64,000 nucleotides of DNA. It comes from Roseivirga sp. E12 (GTDB lineage: Bacteria > Bacteroidota > Bacteroidia > Cytophagales > Cyclobacteriaceae). The notes under the pieces were generated by a model. The model was not told the origin of the DNA, did not search any database, and worked only from the letters and a program-made list of their open reading frames with translations. The stretch spans positions 186,001-250,000 of the forward strand of contig NZ_JAGFMD010000004.1 of assembly GCF_017592825.1 (NCBI RefSeq), given 5' to 3'. This document shows, in pieces, positions 31,309 through 40,056 of the stretch. The stretch's first letter is position 1. The number at the start of each line of letters is the position of its first letter. The position numbers and the translations under genes are program-made.

Positions 31309-33591
31309 TTATTGAACAGTGAACCTTAAACCTAGAAAACCTCTAATGCCCTGATTCGAGGCATATACATAAGTGGGATCAAAAGTGAGTCCATTAGGAT
31401 TGTTTGGCGTTGGGATTACCTGTCCGTCATTTCCAAAAGTCACATTTCGATCAAAGGGGTCAAAAGCCCTCGCGATGCTGTTATCAGCTGGAGTGAAATT
31501 CAACAGGTTCTTAACGCCCCCATATACTTCCCACTTATTGCCAAATTTTTTGGTCAATTGAATGTTCTGAATGCTAAACCACGGAGATTCCGCAGGCCGA
31601 TCGTCAAGCTCTCCCAATAAAGGCAGTCGCATTGGGCCGTATAGATTCCCTGTATAGTCCACCTGAATCCCATTGCGAAACTTGTAACCGACACTCCAAA
31701 CACCTTGCACTGATTCGGTAAGAATTTGTCTTGTCCTCTCACCGTTTTCTTCAACGGTTACGTCCATCACAGTAAGTCCACCGTTGATCTTTAAACCACT
31801 TTCCCAAGACATATCCACGTTTAAAGAAATACCTCTGGAGATGGAGTTGCCGTCTAGATTACTGTAGATGATTTTGTTGGGATCAGTCTCATAATCGGGA
31901 AGAATGCGATTGGTAAAATAGGTATAGAAGGCAGTTGCATCTAAGCCAATGAAAGTGCTGTTACTCGTGTAGAATTTCTTCACAAAGTTGATGTTGGTGT
32001 TCCATGAGGTTTCTGGACTGAGCTCGCCAGCAAACTCTACAGTTCTTGCGCCTGAAAGTGCCGCGTGATCTTCCGTAAAGACATTGGCAACCCGATAACC
32101 ATTACCTGCACTGATGCGAAGTATATTCCTTTTATTGGCTGAATTCCATTTATAATTTACCCTCGGGGTTACTATGCTACCATGGATGCTGTTATAGTCA
32201 TAGCGTAAGCCAAGCAGAAGCTTGTTGTTGGGTTTCAAAGAGATTTCATCCTGAATAAATGCTCCCGGCAAATGAATTCGAGAGGGATTGTTTTCGTTGC
32301 TGTCGGTATTAAATGTAGCGGGTGTATTGTCATCGTAATAGGTGTAGCGATATACAGTCCCTGCGACAATATCATGATTGCCCATTGTTTTATTCCAGGT
32401 CAACTGGCCGAAGGCTACGTATTGATCGGCATCATAACTAGTATCTCCATAGAATGAATCTTGAACATGGCCATTGGCACTGAATTGGAAATTCAATAAT
32501 TCACTTGTTGGTAGTTGGTATATGCCGAAGGTTTCCCATCGGCTGGTGAATATACTTTCGCCATAAACATCTGTTCCTCCGCGGTTTTCAGAGTTCCATT
32601 GCATCTCACCTCCCCAACGGTCTTCGTATACATACCTTCCGGCAATCGAGAAAACGCGATTATCCTTACGCTGAAAGTTGATTTTATTGAAGATCGAAAT
32701 CCTATTCTGTAAGGTGAGGTCAGTGAAGTTATCACCGTTGTTGTCTATTGGATTTTGGTAGTTGAAATAGTTAATACCCAATAAGGACTGTGCTCTTTTA
32801 CCTAGGTTATATTTTAATCCAATGTCAGTATTCACTTCGCCCCAGTCCGTGGCGAAAATGTCTACAGAAGTTTGAGGCGCGTTACCCGGTTTTTTGGTGA
32901 TGATATTGATCAGTCCACCTACTGCTTCTGATCCGTAGAGGGTTGAAGCCGGTCCTTTTACAATTTCCACACGCTCAATCAAAGACTGTGGAATACCCGT
33001 TAGGCCATAGACGGTCGATAAACCACTGACAATGGGCATCCCATCAATCAGTACCATGGTATATGGGCCTTCAAGACCATTGATATGGATGTCTCCGGTA
33101 TTACAGACATTACAATTCAGCTGTGGACGAACGCCATTGACGTTTTGCAGTGATTCGAAAATAGAAGGAGTAGGGTTGGCCTTGAAGAATTTTTGAGTGT
33201 AAACCTCTACAGGAACAGGGCTCTCCAATTTAGACACTTCCTTTAAAGTACCCGAGACTACTACGTCTTCCAGGGCATTAACTTTTTCCTTAAGCTCAAA
33301 GTTTAGCGTTAAGTCTGGGTTGGAAGCACTGACTTGAATGGACTGACTAATCCTTTCAAAACCTACCATGGAAACCACCAGAGTGTAACGGCCAAAAGGC
33401 ACTTTTTGGATGCGGAATGCGCCATTTTCGTCAGCCACATCGCCATAAGGCGTATTGAGTAAACCCACATTTGCTGACACTATGGGCGAGCCATTGGAAG
33501 ACAAGGAACCTGAGATCGAACCATCCTGTGCCAATGCAGCATGGGACAATAAGGCAATGCAAATGCTGTATAGCAGCTTACTCAATTTCAT
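31309..33591 (-). CDS. TonB-dependent outer-membrane receptor with CxxC plug
   Basis: A signal peptide (1-22) is followed by a carboxypeptidase-regulatory-like domain (about 25-100), a plug near 105-240 and a 22-strand-type barrel to the C-terminus (RGFLGLRFTVQ). The plug carries an unusual LNCNVCNTGDIHINGLEG motif (Cys160, Cys163) before the conserved IDGMPIVSGLST and GPASTLYGSEAVGGLINIIT. The cysteines may bind a metal or form a disulfide. The transported ligand is unknown. It is the first gene of an operon with a thioredoxin-like protein; a DtxR/MntR-like palindrome 46 bp upstream suggests metal control, which would point to iron, manganese or heme. Confidence 0.92.
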   Translation of the reverse strand: MKLSKLLYSICIALLSHAALAQDGSISGSLSSNGSPIVSANVGLLNTPYGDVADENGAFRIQKVPFGRYTLVVSMVGFERISQSIQVSASNPDLTLNFELKEKVNALEDVVVSGTLKEVSKLESPVPVEVYTQKFFKANPTPSIFESLQNVNGVRPQLNCNVCNTGDIHINGLEGPYTMVLIDGMPIVSGLSTVYGLTGIPQSLIERVEIVKGPASTLYGSEAVGGLINIITKKPGNAPQTSVDIFATDWGEVNTDIGLKYNLGKRAQSLLGINYFNYQNPIDNNGDNFTDLTLQNRISIFNKINFQRKDNRVFSIAGRYVYEDRWGGEMQWNSENRGGTDVYGESIFTSRWETFGIYQLPTSELLNFQFSANGHVQDSFYGDTSYDADQYVAFGQLTWNKTMGNHDIVAGTVYRYTYYDDNTPATFNTDSNENNPSRIHLPGAFIQDEISLKPNNKLLLGLRYDYNSIHGSIVTPRVNYKWNSANKRNILRISAGNGYRVANVFTEDHAALSGARTVEFAGELSPETSWNTNINFVKKFYTSNSTFIGLDATAFYTYFTNRILPDYETDPNKIIYSNLDGNSISRGISLNVDMSWESGLKINGGLTVMDVTVEENGERTRQILTESVQGVWSVGYKFRNGIQVDYTGNLYGPMRLPLLGELDDRPAESPWFSIQNIQLTKKFGNKWEVYGGVKNLLNFTPADNSIARAFDPFDRNVTFGNDGQVIPTPNNPNGLTFDPTYVYASNQGIRGFLGLRFTVQ

Positions 33592-33637
33592 AATTAGAGT
33601 TGTCGATTATATTTTTTCGACACTCAAAATTAAATAA

Positions 33638-33651
33638 TTAGATTAGTCTAA
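33638..33651. promoter_or_regulatory. DtxR/MntR-like palindrome before the TonB receptor operon
   Basis: TTAGATTAGTCTAA differs from its own reverse complement at only two central positions and resembles the TTAGG-TTAG-CCTAA type boxes of the DtxR/MntR family. It lies 46 bp upstream of the receptor start in an AT-rich promoter region. Confidence 0.45.
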
Positions 33652-33696
33652 AAAAATAATTAGATGAATTTTATCGAGTAACGCTTAAGGAAGAAC

Positions 33697-33729
33697 AAAA
33701 AAAGGCCGCCCCGACTCCTCGGAACGACC
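33697..33729 (-). terminator. intrinsic terminator of the DUF4331/TonB receptor operon
   Basis: On the minus strand an 11-bp stem (GGTCGTTCCGA with TCGGGGCGGCC, some G-U pairs, loop GGAG) is followed by T7. It lies 24 bp after the receptor 2 stop. Confidence 0.8.
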
Positions 33730-33753
33730 CATCTCAACCAATTAATCAACAAC

Positions 33754-36003
33754 TCATAGCTTAATTCCCAGAGACAACCTTGCTTGAAAAGGTGTGCCTG
33801 GTGTAAAATGTATTTCGCTTGTAGGGCTACTTTCGGAAAATAGCCTCGATTCAGTTTCAAACTGAGCTTCTTTCCATTCCCTGTTCAACAAATTTTCAAT
33901 AGTCAGTCCGAATTCAAATCGGCCAAAGCGATAGTTCATGCTTATGTCTAATAAAAAATAACCATCAGCGATCAGTGACTTGTCTTCGTTGGCAGATCGG
34001 TCACCCAAAAGGCGGTAACTCAGACTGCCACTGAATCTTTTTTGTGTATCGTAAATCAGGCTTCCAATGCTCGTGAAAGTGGGTGCTAAAGGAATGTATT
34101 GCTGTCCTTCCGCTTCTTCAACCGCTTTTGGGTCTGTGTAGTTAACATCTGCACTGGCATAGAGAGTTGGTGTCAGCTGATAGCGTAAACCCAGTTCCAG
34201 TCCTTGTCTGGTGGTTTTCCCACCAGCTTCCACTATGCCCTCGTCACCTACATAGACAAATTCTTGATCGAGGTTCAACCTCCAGAAGGCCAGGTTCACT
34301 AATAGTTTCTCACTTGGCTTCCATATGGAACCAATGTCTAGTCCATAAGCCTTGGGTAAAATCTGCTCACCTGATCTTGCCACTACAACCCGTGAGTCGT
34401 TGGAATGAAAACCAATTCCGGATTTTAGAAATAGGTTGAGGTTAGGCTTTACCGCGTAACTCAATTTCAATTTAGGACTGAAAACCCCTTGGCTTACGCG
34501 AGGCTGTGACGGAGCTAGCTTATCCATGTACTGAAATCTAAACCAATCATACCTCAGGCCAGCGGTAAGTTCCAGCTTAGAATTTAGGCTTACTTGCTCT
34601 TTCGCAAACAAGTAGATGTTACTCTCTCGGATGTCTCCAAATGCGAGGTCTTCTAGGATTGTGTTCTTCTGAAACGTTCTAGACAGTCGGTTGTCATTGA
34701 TAAGGTCGTGCCTAAAGCCGATCCCTATCTCTGTGGAGGCATCAAGACCAAGCACTGACCAGTTGTTCCAATAACTGTGTTTGCTACCAAACATGGTTCT
34801 GCTTTCGGACTGTGTAATCTGGTCTCCGAAAACTGGGTCATTCAGAAAGAAAGTGAAGTTGGAAACCAGATTAAAGTCGTACTTCGATAGGAAGAATTGA
34901 TTTTCAATAAATGAGCCATCGTTGAACTCAGAGATTAACTGAGCATTGAAGTTATATCGACTCGTTTGACCACCTTCGGTATCATCGATGGCGCCAAATC
35001 TTGTGATCTCTCCACTGTCGATAGCTCTCTGTGGTATTTGTCCTGAGGCACTCCATCTACTTCTAAAGGCCGAAGCAGAGATTTCCAAAGTGCTTCGGTC
35101 ATCAAGGCGCTGATTATATTTCAGCAGTGCATTGAATCGGTTGAAATTTTGAGGGCTTTCAAAGTAACCATCACTGATCGCATATTCTGTTGCCAAATAG
35201 AGACTTGGATCGTACTTCCTATTTGATGGAGATAATAAGTTGAATAGACCAACACCACGGAAAGTATTGAACTGACCGCCTTCAACTTTGATCAGACTTT
35301 CATTGAGACGTTTTTTGGTAGAGAAGCTCGCAAAGCCGGCTGTATTTAAATTTCCTTTATCCGCATAGTAAGGCCCCTTATCAAAGTCGACTTTTTCGAT
35401 GGTCTCGGGTATCACAAAGTGTAAGTCCGAATAACCTTGGCCATGTGCGTGAGAAACCATGTTTACAGGCATTCCATCTACCGTTAGGGCTATGTCAGTA
35501 CCGTGATCAATATCGAACCCTCTTAAGAAGATCTGTTCTGCTTTACCACCACCCGCATGTTGGGCAATGAATAAACCAGGGACAATTTGAAGTACATCTT
35601 GTGAGGACTTAATAGGTCTTAAACTCACATCAATCGCGGAAATCTGGCTTTGGTTTTCTGCCAGACCAAGCCTCACCTCTACATCTTTCAGAGATAGATT
35701 AACTGGTGATAATGCCACATCAATTTCCGTTTTCTGTTGGTCATTGATGATGATTTCTTTCGTGTACTTTTCGAAACCGATGAAGCTTACCTGCAATTGG
35801 TACTTGCCACTATCGATGTTTTCTAGGTAGAACTTTCCCAACTTGTTGGTGGCACTGCCCTGAGATGCCTCTACTAGCAATACATTGGCTCCCATCAGTG
35901 GCTCTCCCGTTTCATCGACTATAGTTCCGGTGACTTGGCCACTTTGGGCAATTGCCTGAAAGCCAAGAAAAAGGAGCCCAAGAGTAAAGACAACATTTCT
36001 CAT
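33754..36003 (-). CDS. TonB-dependent outer-membrane receptor of the DUF4331 cluster
   Basis: A signal peptide, a carboxypeptidase-regulatory-like domain (GQVTGTIVDETGEPLMGANV, about 20-105), a plug near 110-240 and a beta-barrel ending in LSLGIKL. The plug is distinctive: AQHAGGGKAEQIFLRGFDID, then TVDGMPVNMVSHAHGQGYSD, with several histidines. I use the ATG at 36003 (749 residues); a TTG at 36012 overlapping the previous stop would add three residues. It is the last gene of a run with fasciclin, two DUF4331 proteins and a TPR lipoprotein, so it probably takes up or exposes whatever those bind. Ligand unknown. Confidence 0.9.
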   Translation of the reverse strand: MRNVVFTLGLLFLGFQAIAQSGQVTGTIVDETGEPLMGANVLLVEASQGSATNKLGKFYLENIDSGKYQLQVSFIGFEKYTKEIIINDQQKTEIDVALSPVNLSLKDVEVRLGLAENQSQISAIDVSLRPIKSSQDVLQIVPGLFIAQHAGGGKAEQIFLRGFDIDHGTDIALTVDGMPVNMVSHAHGQGYSDLHFVIPETIEKVDFDKGPYYADKGNLNTAGFASFSTKKRLNESLIKVEGGQFNTFRGVGLFNLLSPSNRKYDPSLYLATEYAISDGYFESPQNFNRFNALLKYNQRLDDRSTLEISASAFRSRWSASGQIPQRAIDSGEITRFGAIDDTEGGQTSRYNFNAQLISEFNDGSFIENQFFLSKYDFNLVSNFTFFLNDPVFGDQITQSESRTMFGSKHSYWNNWSVLGLDASTEIGIGFRHDLINDNRLSRTFQKNTILEDLAFGDIRESNIYLFAKEQVSLNSKLELTAGLRYDWFRFQYMDKLAPSQPRVSQGVFSPKLKLSYAVKPNLNLFLKSGIGFHSNDSRVVVARSGEQILPKAYGLDIGSIWKPSEKLLVNLAFWRLNLDQEFVYVGDEGIVEAGGKTTRQGLELGLRYQLTPTLYASADVNYTDPKAVEEAEGQQYIPLAPTFTSIGSLIYDTQKRFSGSLSYRLLGDRSANEDKSLIADGYFLLDISMNYRFGRFEFGLTIENLLNREWKEAQFETESRLFSESSPTSEIHFTPGTPFQARLSLGIKL

Positions 36004-36008
36004 TTTCT

Positions 36009-37295
36009 TCAACTTTTGAGATTCTCCTTGATGTGCTTGGTGGTCAGAGGTCCCAATTCATAGGCACTTTCTAATGCCTCTTTTAGGTACTTGTCACCTT
36101 TACCATCCTGTCCATTCATTTTGTAAATCACGCCCAGGTGATATAGTACCTCAGGTTCTGATGACTGACCTTCTACAAAGAGACTTGCCACTTTCAGCGC
36201 TTTCTCCATGTCACCATTTTGTAGGTAAGCCCATGCGAGCAAATCATACATTTGCGGAGTTGGTCGCTTCTCTTGTTCTCTTTCCGCATCTTCAATCGCC
36301 TGAGCCTTCATGCTCAAGTCTTCGGCCGCTAGTAAGATGAGATACTTGTTGTGCATGCCCATATATTTTGGAGAGGAGGCCTGCTCAAAAAAGGCTTGCT
36401 TTAGTTGCAGGCTCTCACTCCCCAAGCCTTCATAGTCGGCAATTTCTGCTAGCATAAGCTTCACTTGCGGATCGTTACCTAACTTTTCAATATGGCGGAG
36501 GATGCGCTTGGCTTCGCTGATGTTTTTATCGTGGGCAAAGTTGATCCAGGCCATGCCTTTCCATGAATGCCAGTGTTGTGGATCTGCCTCGAGAACTTTC
36601 AAATAGGCCTGATAAGAGTCTTCAATTCGGCCGGCATGCCCGTACATATCTCCGAGATTAGAAACACTCCAGCCCATAGTCGACTTGTCAAACTTTACCC
36701 GGTCATAGGCTTGTTCCATCAAGGCAATCGCCAGGTCCAGGTCACCTTGGTGATCTGCGAATTTTGAAGCTCTGGTGAGGTAGTCGAATGAGTTTTTACT
36801 CTTCTGGATATTCAAAATACCCTCGGCTGATTCAAACTCGCCCAATTCCATTAAGGCATCAAAGAGTATGTAATATGAAGCCGCCTTGTCTTCACCTTCG
36901 GCTAGTGCCTTGAGTGCATAGGACTTTGCCTGCTCAAATTCATGTTTGGTTACCGCATTGGCACTAAGCGATCGGAATGTAGCCGCCTTATTAAATGGGT
37001 TAAGGGCTAGTGATGCTAAGAATAGACTATCGGAAGTGTGAATGTCATCTATGAAGCCATCTGCTCTGAACCGCTTACTATAGAGGCCAGCAAGCTGTGA
37101 GTAGTTCATATAATTTTTTGGTGAGTTAAGGAGTCTTTCCTGCCAAAACTCAATATCTTCATTAAGGTCGCTGCTGGCCGTTTCTGTAGGTATCAGCAGG
37201 TTATTGTAATCAGATTTTTGCGCTACGGTCTTCGGTTGCTGTTGACAAGAAACCATGACCAAGCATGTGAATATGAGTATGAGAATTGATTTCAT
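36009..37295 (-). CDS. TPR lipoprotein of the DUF4331 cluster
   Basis: A lipoprotein signal (MKSILILIFTCLVMVSC, lipid Cys17) is followed by about nine TPR-like repeats through the whole 428 residues (AFEQAKSYALKALAEGEDKA-like, DLDLAIALMEQAYDRV, EDSYQAYLKVLEADPQHWH, DMEKALKVASLFVEGQS). It lies 5 bp before the TonB receptor ATG, so the two are co-translated. A periplasmic adaptor between surface DUF4331/fasciclin proteins and the receptor is a fair hypothesis. A hairpin without a T-tract separates it from the DUF4331 genes. Confidence 0.85.
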   Translation of the reverse strand: MKSILILIFTCLVMVSCQQQPKTVAQKSDYNNLLIPTETASSDLNEDIEFWQERLLNSPKNYMNYSQLAGLYSKRFRADGFIDDIHTSDSLFLASLALNPFNKAATFRSLSANAVTKHEFEQAKSYALKALAEGEDKAASYYILFDALMELGEFESAEGILNIQKSKNSFDYLTRASKFADHQGDLDLAIALMEQAYDRVKFDKSTMGWSVSNLGDMYGHAGRIEDSYQAYLKVLEADPQHWHSWKGMAWINFAHDKNISEAKRILRHIEKLGNDPQVKLMLAEIADYEGLGSESLQLKQAFFEQASSPKYMGMHNKYLILLAAEDLSMKAQAIEDAEREQEKRPTPQMYDLLAWAYLQNGDMEKALKVASLFVEGQSSEPEVLYHLGVIYKMNGQDGKGDKYLKEALESAYELGPLTTKHIKENLKS

Positions 37296-37313
37296 GATTG
37301 AGAGTTTTTTAGC

Positions 37314-37346
37314 GGCTCAGCACTTCCTTTGACGGAAGGCCGAGCC
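37314..37346 (-). promoter_or_regulatory. intercistronic hairpin in the DUF4331 operon
   Basis: GGCTC (37314-37318) pairs with GAGCC (37342-37346) and CTTCC with GGAAG inside it. There is no T-tract on the minus strand. It may protect the upstream DUF4331 mRNA 3' end, setting a higher level for these than for the TPR and receptor genes. Confidence 0.5.
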
Positions 37347-37372
37347 ACATATGATTGAATGAAAATTAGGTG

Positions 37373-37915
37373 CTACCAAGGGCTCGCCAGATAGGGGAAA
37401 GTGCTTAAGAAAGCCTTGTCATTACCATCTACATGGTCATCCGTCAGGCCGGGATTAGCGGTTCCATCAGGGCCACCAAAAATCAGTAATAGCTCAGTAG
37501 AGATTACGTCATCAGAAAGCGTTCTTCCCGTTAAGACATTGACTCCGTCAAAGAAAGTCGTGGTACCTGTCAGAGATACTGTCAATACATCCGTTGCTAA
37601 GACACCAGAGAAAGTGGCGGCATCCAATCCTAAAGCATTGGTTGTATAACCAGCGTTCAGTGCCAATAGTCTGTCCTGAATTTCCTGTCCGAAAGCAGCG
37701 CCCATCTGAGATGGGATGGTTACGTTAAAGACATCTTTTCGGGCACCCTGAACAAATACAGTATTGACTGCAGGGCGTCCCATTTGATCTTCTTGTGCGT
37801 AAACCGCATTTTGATCAGGTGTATTGTCATCGTCATTGTCACATGAAGTGAAACCAATGGTAAGCGCTCCAATAAATAGGAGGGCAGCGAGTTTGTTTAC
37901 TTTTATGAATTTCAT
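37373..37915 (-). CDS. DUF4331-like protein, C-terminal-half type
   Basis: This 180-residue lipoprotein-like protein (signal MKFIKVNKLAALLFIGALTI, then GFTSC with lipid Cys25) has an acidic linker DNDDDNTPDQ. The body matches the C-terminal half of DUF4331: QMGRPAVNTVFVQG near 44, then VLTGRTLSDDVISTELLLIF near 128 and the ending NDKAFLSTFPYLASPW. Full-length DUF4331 proteins combine this with the part encoded by the next gene upstream; here the halves are separate genes, each with its own export signal. Function unknown. It is 23 bp from its partner. Confidence 0.82.
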   Translation of the reverse strand: MKFIKVNKLAALLFIGALTIGFTSCDNDDDNTPDQNAVYAQEDQMGRPAVNTVFVQGARKDVFNVTIPSQMGAAFGQEIQDRLLALNAGYTTNALGLDAATFSGVLATDVLTVSLTGTTTFFDGVNVLTGRTLSDDVISTELLLIFGGPDGTANPGLTDDHVDGNDKAFLSTFPYLASPW

Positions 37916-37938
37916 TTTGATTCTTTTTGAAGTGAAGA

Positions 37939-38592
37939 TTATTGCTTGCGTTTAGTTTCTATCCAAGTGTTAATAGAGTCGCCAGTGCCTACCATAGATT
38001 TTGGTACTTCCACCACAACGGCTAAGACATTGGTTCCCTCAAAGGCATCCGTTCCCGGATCGTTAAATGATGTTGCACTTCCTCCTAGAATGGCACCGAA
38101 CTGAGTAAGGTCAAAGAAGAATGGATCATCTCTCGGGCCTGCGAAAACGCTGACACCGTTGCTTGATCCAACAATGGCATTGCTACCATAAGGCGTAATG
38201 CCTGCCTGTGCTAGTGGTGCATTGGTATCTATCGAACTGTTAAGTCCTGTAGTCATAGGAGCATAGGGGCCATAAGCATAAACTTGCCCGTCCTGAAAAA
38301 TGCACTGAATCACTAGGTCTTCGATGGCGTCTCCATCATTGTCGATATTGAACTCAATCATCACGTTTTCATCAAACTGAGCATTGGTAGTAGCACTAGG
38401 GCTAAGTAGTCCTTTCACCGTAGCGGCAAAAACCAGGTTATTGGAATTTTGCGGACTTTGATAGGCAAAGAGGTCAGCAATGTCAGACCCGGTGTCTTGT
38501 ACCCCGAGGGCTTCATTGTGGTCGGCAGCAATCAAGTAGATGCTGGTGGCAATGGCCAAAAGGGCCGTCAGAAATGTTATTTTTCGTTTCAT
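37939..38592 (-). CDS. DUF4331-like protein, N-terminal-half type
   Basis: A signal peptide (residues 1-22, ending LIAA) is followed by a DUF4331 N-terminal segment: DHNEALGVQDTGSDIADLFA near 23-43 and NLVFAATVKGLLSP near 53. Glycine- and aspartate-rich beta segments follow (VFAGPRDDPFFFDLTQFGAI near 150), then NVLAVVVEVPKSMVG near 190. There is no lipid Cys, so it is probably periplasmic or surface released. The C-terminal half of the family is encoded by the next gene. The aspartates (DIADLFAY, FNIDNDGDAIEDLVI) suggest calcium or other metal binding, but this is unproven. Confidence 0.82.
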   Translation of the reverse strand: MKRKITFLTALLAIATSIYLIAADHNEALGVQDTGSDIADLFAYQSPQNSNNLVFAATVKGLLSPSATTNAQFDENVMIEFNIDNDGDAIEDLVIQCIFQDGQVYAYGPYAPMTTGLNSSIDTNAPLAQAGITPYGSNAIVGSSNGVSVFAGPRDDPFFFDLTQFGAILGGSATSFNDPGTDAFEGTNVLAVVVEVPKSMVGTGDSINTWIETKRKQ

Positions 38593-38686
38593 TGTATTTG
38601 ATTTTTGGGTATAGTTTTTCTGTTCGCGAATTGTATCGCGTTAATTTTCAATGGGTTAAATAATTTGTATTTAAAAAGTGGGCAGG

Positions 38687-39244
38687 TTAGCCTGGCATCA
38701 CCACTGTGTCGATCACATGGATGACACCGTTAGACTGGTAGACATCATATAGAGAGATATTCGAGATGTTTCCTTTCTCATCTTTCAGTGTGATGTTCAT
38801 TGTTCCATTCATCATGGCGACTAGCTTGCCACCGCTGACCGTTTTGAGTTCGGCTTTTCCTTTACCTTTTTTGATTGCCTTCATCAACATCTTTGTATCC
38901 ATTTTTCCTGCTACCACATGGTAAGTAAGGATAGAAGCTAGCATCTGTTTGTTTTCAGGCTTGATCAACGTCTCTACTGTTCCTGCCGGTAATTTGTCAA
39001 AGGCAGCATTAGTAGGAGCAAAGACAGTGAAGGGGCCATCCCCTTGTAACGTTTCAACAAGACCAGCTGCTTTTACAGCGGCAACCAATGTGGTGTGGTC
39101 CTTAGATTGAACAGCGTTTTCAATAATGTTTTTTTTAGGGTACATCGTTTCCCCGCCCACCATCACAGTTCCCTGTGCGCGAGCCGACTGAAGACCTATT
39201 ACCATTAAGGCGATCAGTGCGAGTTGTGTGACTTTTGTTTTCAT
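38687..39244 (-). CDS. secreted fasciclin-domain protein
   Basis: The ATG at 39244 gives 185 residues with a signal peptide (MKTKVTQLALIALMVIGLQS, cleavage after ARAQ); an in-frame extension of 26 residues upstream is rejected because it would hide the signal. The rest is one fasciclin (FAS1) domain: DHTTLVAAVKAAGLVETLQG, the H1 motif GPFTVFAPTNAAFDKLPAG near 78, the YH region ILTYHVVAGKM near 113 and the H2-like GVIHVIDTVVMPG end. FAS1 domains mediate adhesion. It is the first gene of the DUF4331 cluster, 94 bp before its neighbour. Confidence 0.92.
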   Translation of the reverse strand: MKTKVTQLALIALMVIGLQSARAQGTVMVGGETMYPKKNIIENAVQSKDHTTLVAAVKAAGLVETLQGDGPFTVFAPTNAAFDKLPAGTVETLIKPENKQMLASILTYHVVAGKMDTKMLMKAIKKGKGKAELKTVSGGKLVAMMNGTMNITLKDEKGNISNISLYDVYQSNGVIHVIDTVVMPG

Positions 39245-39332
39245 ATGTCTGAATTTTGATTTCAGGCATACATACGGGACTGGTTTGCAGGTTGGATTTA
39301 GTAGGTTCAATTTTTTTCTCAATCTTTGCTAA

Positions 39333-39536
39333 ATGAGCGAAAAACAAGTGAACTCACTGTTTTGGATGGGACTGTTTTTAACAGCGGTAGGGGTAATGGC
39401 TTTGTATGTCTTAGACATGGACCTCTCAGAGATGGATATCTATTACACCAAAATTATCCTTTATCTATCCGGATTAAGCACCATCTATTTTGGATGGAAA
39501 AAGATTGAACATAAGTTTCCAGACAAAAGGAAATAA
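39333..39536 (+). CDS. small membrane protein, 67 aa
   Basis: Two predicted TM helices (about residues 8-27, SLFWMGLFLTAVGVMALYVL, and 37-54, YYTKIILYLSGLSTIYFG) and a basic C-terminus (KKIEHKFPDKRK). Family not recognised. It starts the plus-strand pair with the DUF2721 gene (5 bp gap) and is divergent from fasciclin across 88 bp. Confidence 0.6.
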   Translation: MSEKQVNSLFWMGLFLTAVGVMALYVLDMDLSEMDIYYTKIILYLSGLSTIYFGWKKIEHKFPDKRK

Positions 39537-39541
39537 GCGAT

Positions 39542-39952
39542 ATGGAAATAGATATTTCAACCCCGGCTCTACTTTTTCCTGCGATTACGCTGTTATTATT
39601 AGCATTCACCAATCGTTTTGTGGCACTGGCTACCCTGGCTAGGGGGCTAAGACAACGGTATAAAGATATGCCAGATATGCCCGAGACAGTTTTAGGGCAA
39701 ATCAAGAACCTGAAAACAAGACTCTTATTGATCCGCAATATGCAGGCCCTCGGTATTGGTAGTTTTTTCTGTTGTGTACTGAGTATGGTGTTGATGTATT
39801 TATCCAGACAAGTAGTAGCCGACTATATTTTCGGCCTGAGCCTGTTTTTGCTCCTAGGTTCTCTCACTTTGTCCTTTATTGAGACCCAAATTTCTACTCG
39901 TGCGCTTAATTTGGAGCTAAGCGATCTAGAATCTAGTTCTTCCGAAAAGTAA
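39542..39952 (+). CDS. DUF2721 family membrane protein
   Basis: This 136-residue protein has the DUF2721 pattern: an N-terminal helix (ALLFPAITLLLLAFTNRFV) followed by a cytoplasmic RGLRQRYKDMPD segment, then two close TM helices (IGSFFCCVLSMVLMYLSR and YIFGLSLFLLLGSLTLSFIE) near residues 75-120. Function unknown; the family is common in Proteobacteria and Bacteroidota. It follows the 67-residue gene after 5 bp. Confidence 0.8.
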   Translation: MEIDISTPALLFPAITLLLLAFTNRFVALATLARGLRQRYKDMPDMPETVLGQIKNLKTRLLLIRNMQALGIGSFFCCVLSMVLMYLSRQVVADYIFGLSLFLLLGSLTLSFIETQISTRALNLELSDLESSSSEK

Positions 39953-40056
39953 TATTTCCCTTCTTTTTTTATCGCTGGGCATCATTTTCAGGATGAATGC
40001 CTGATTGGCATATTCGCCCCTAAGATTTTTTGTTTTCTAAGTGTTAAAATTTTACC

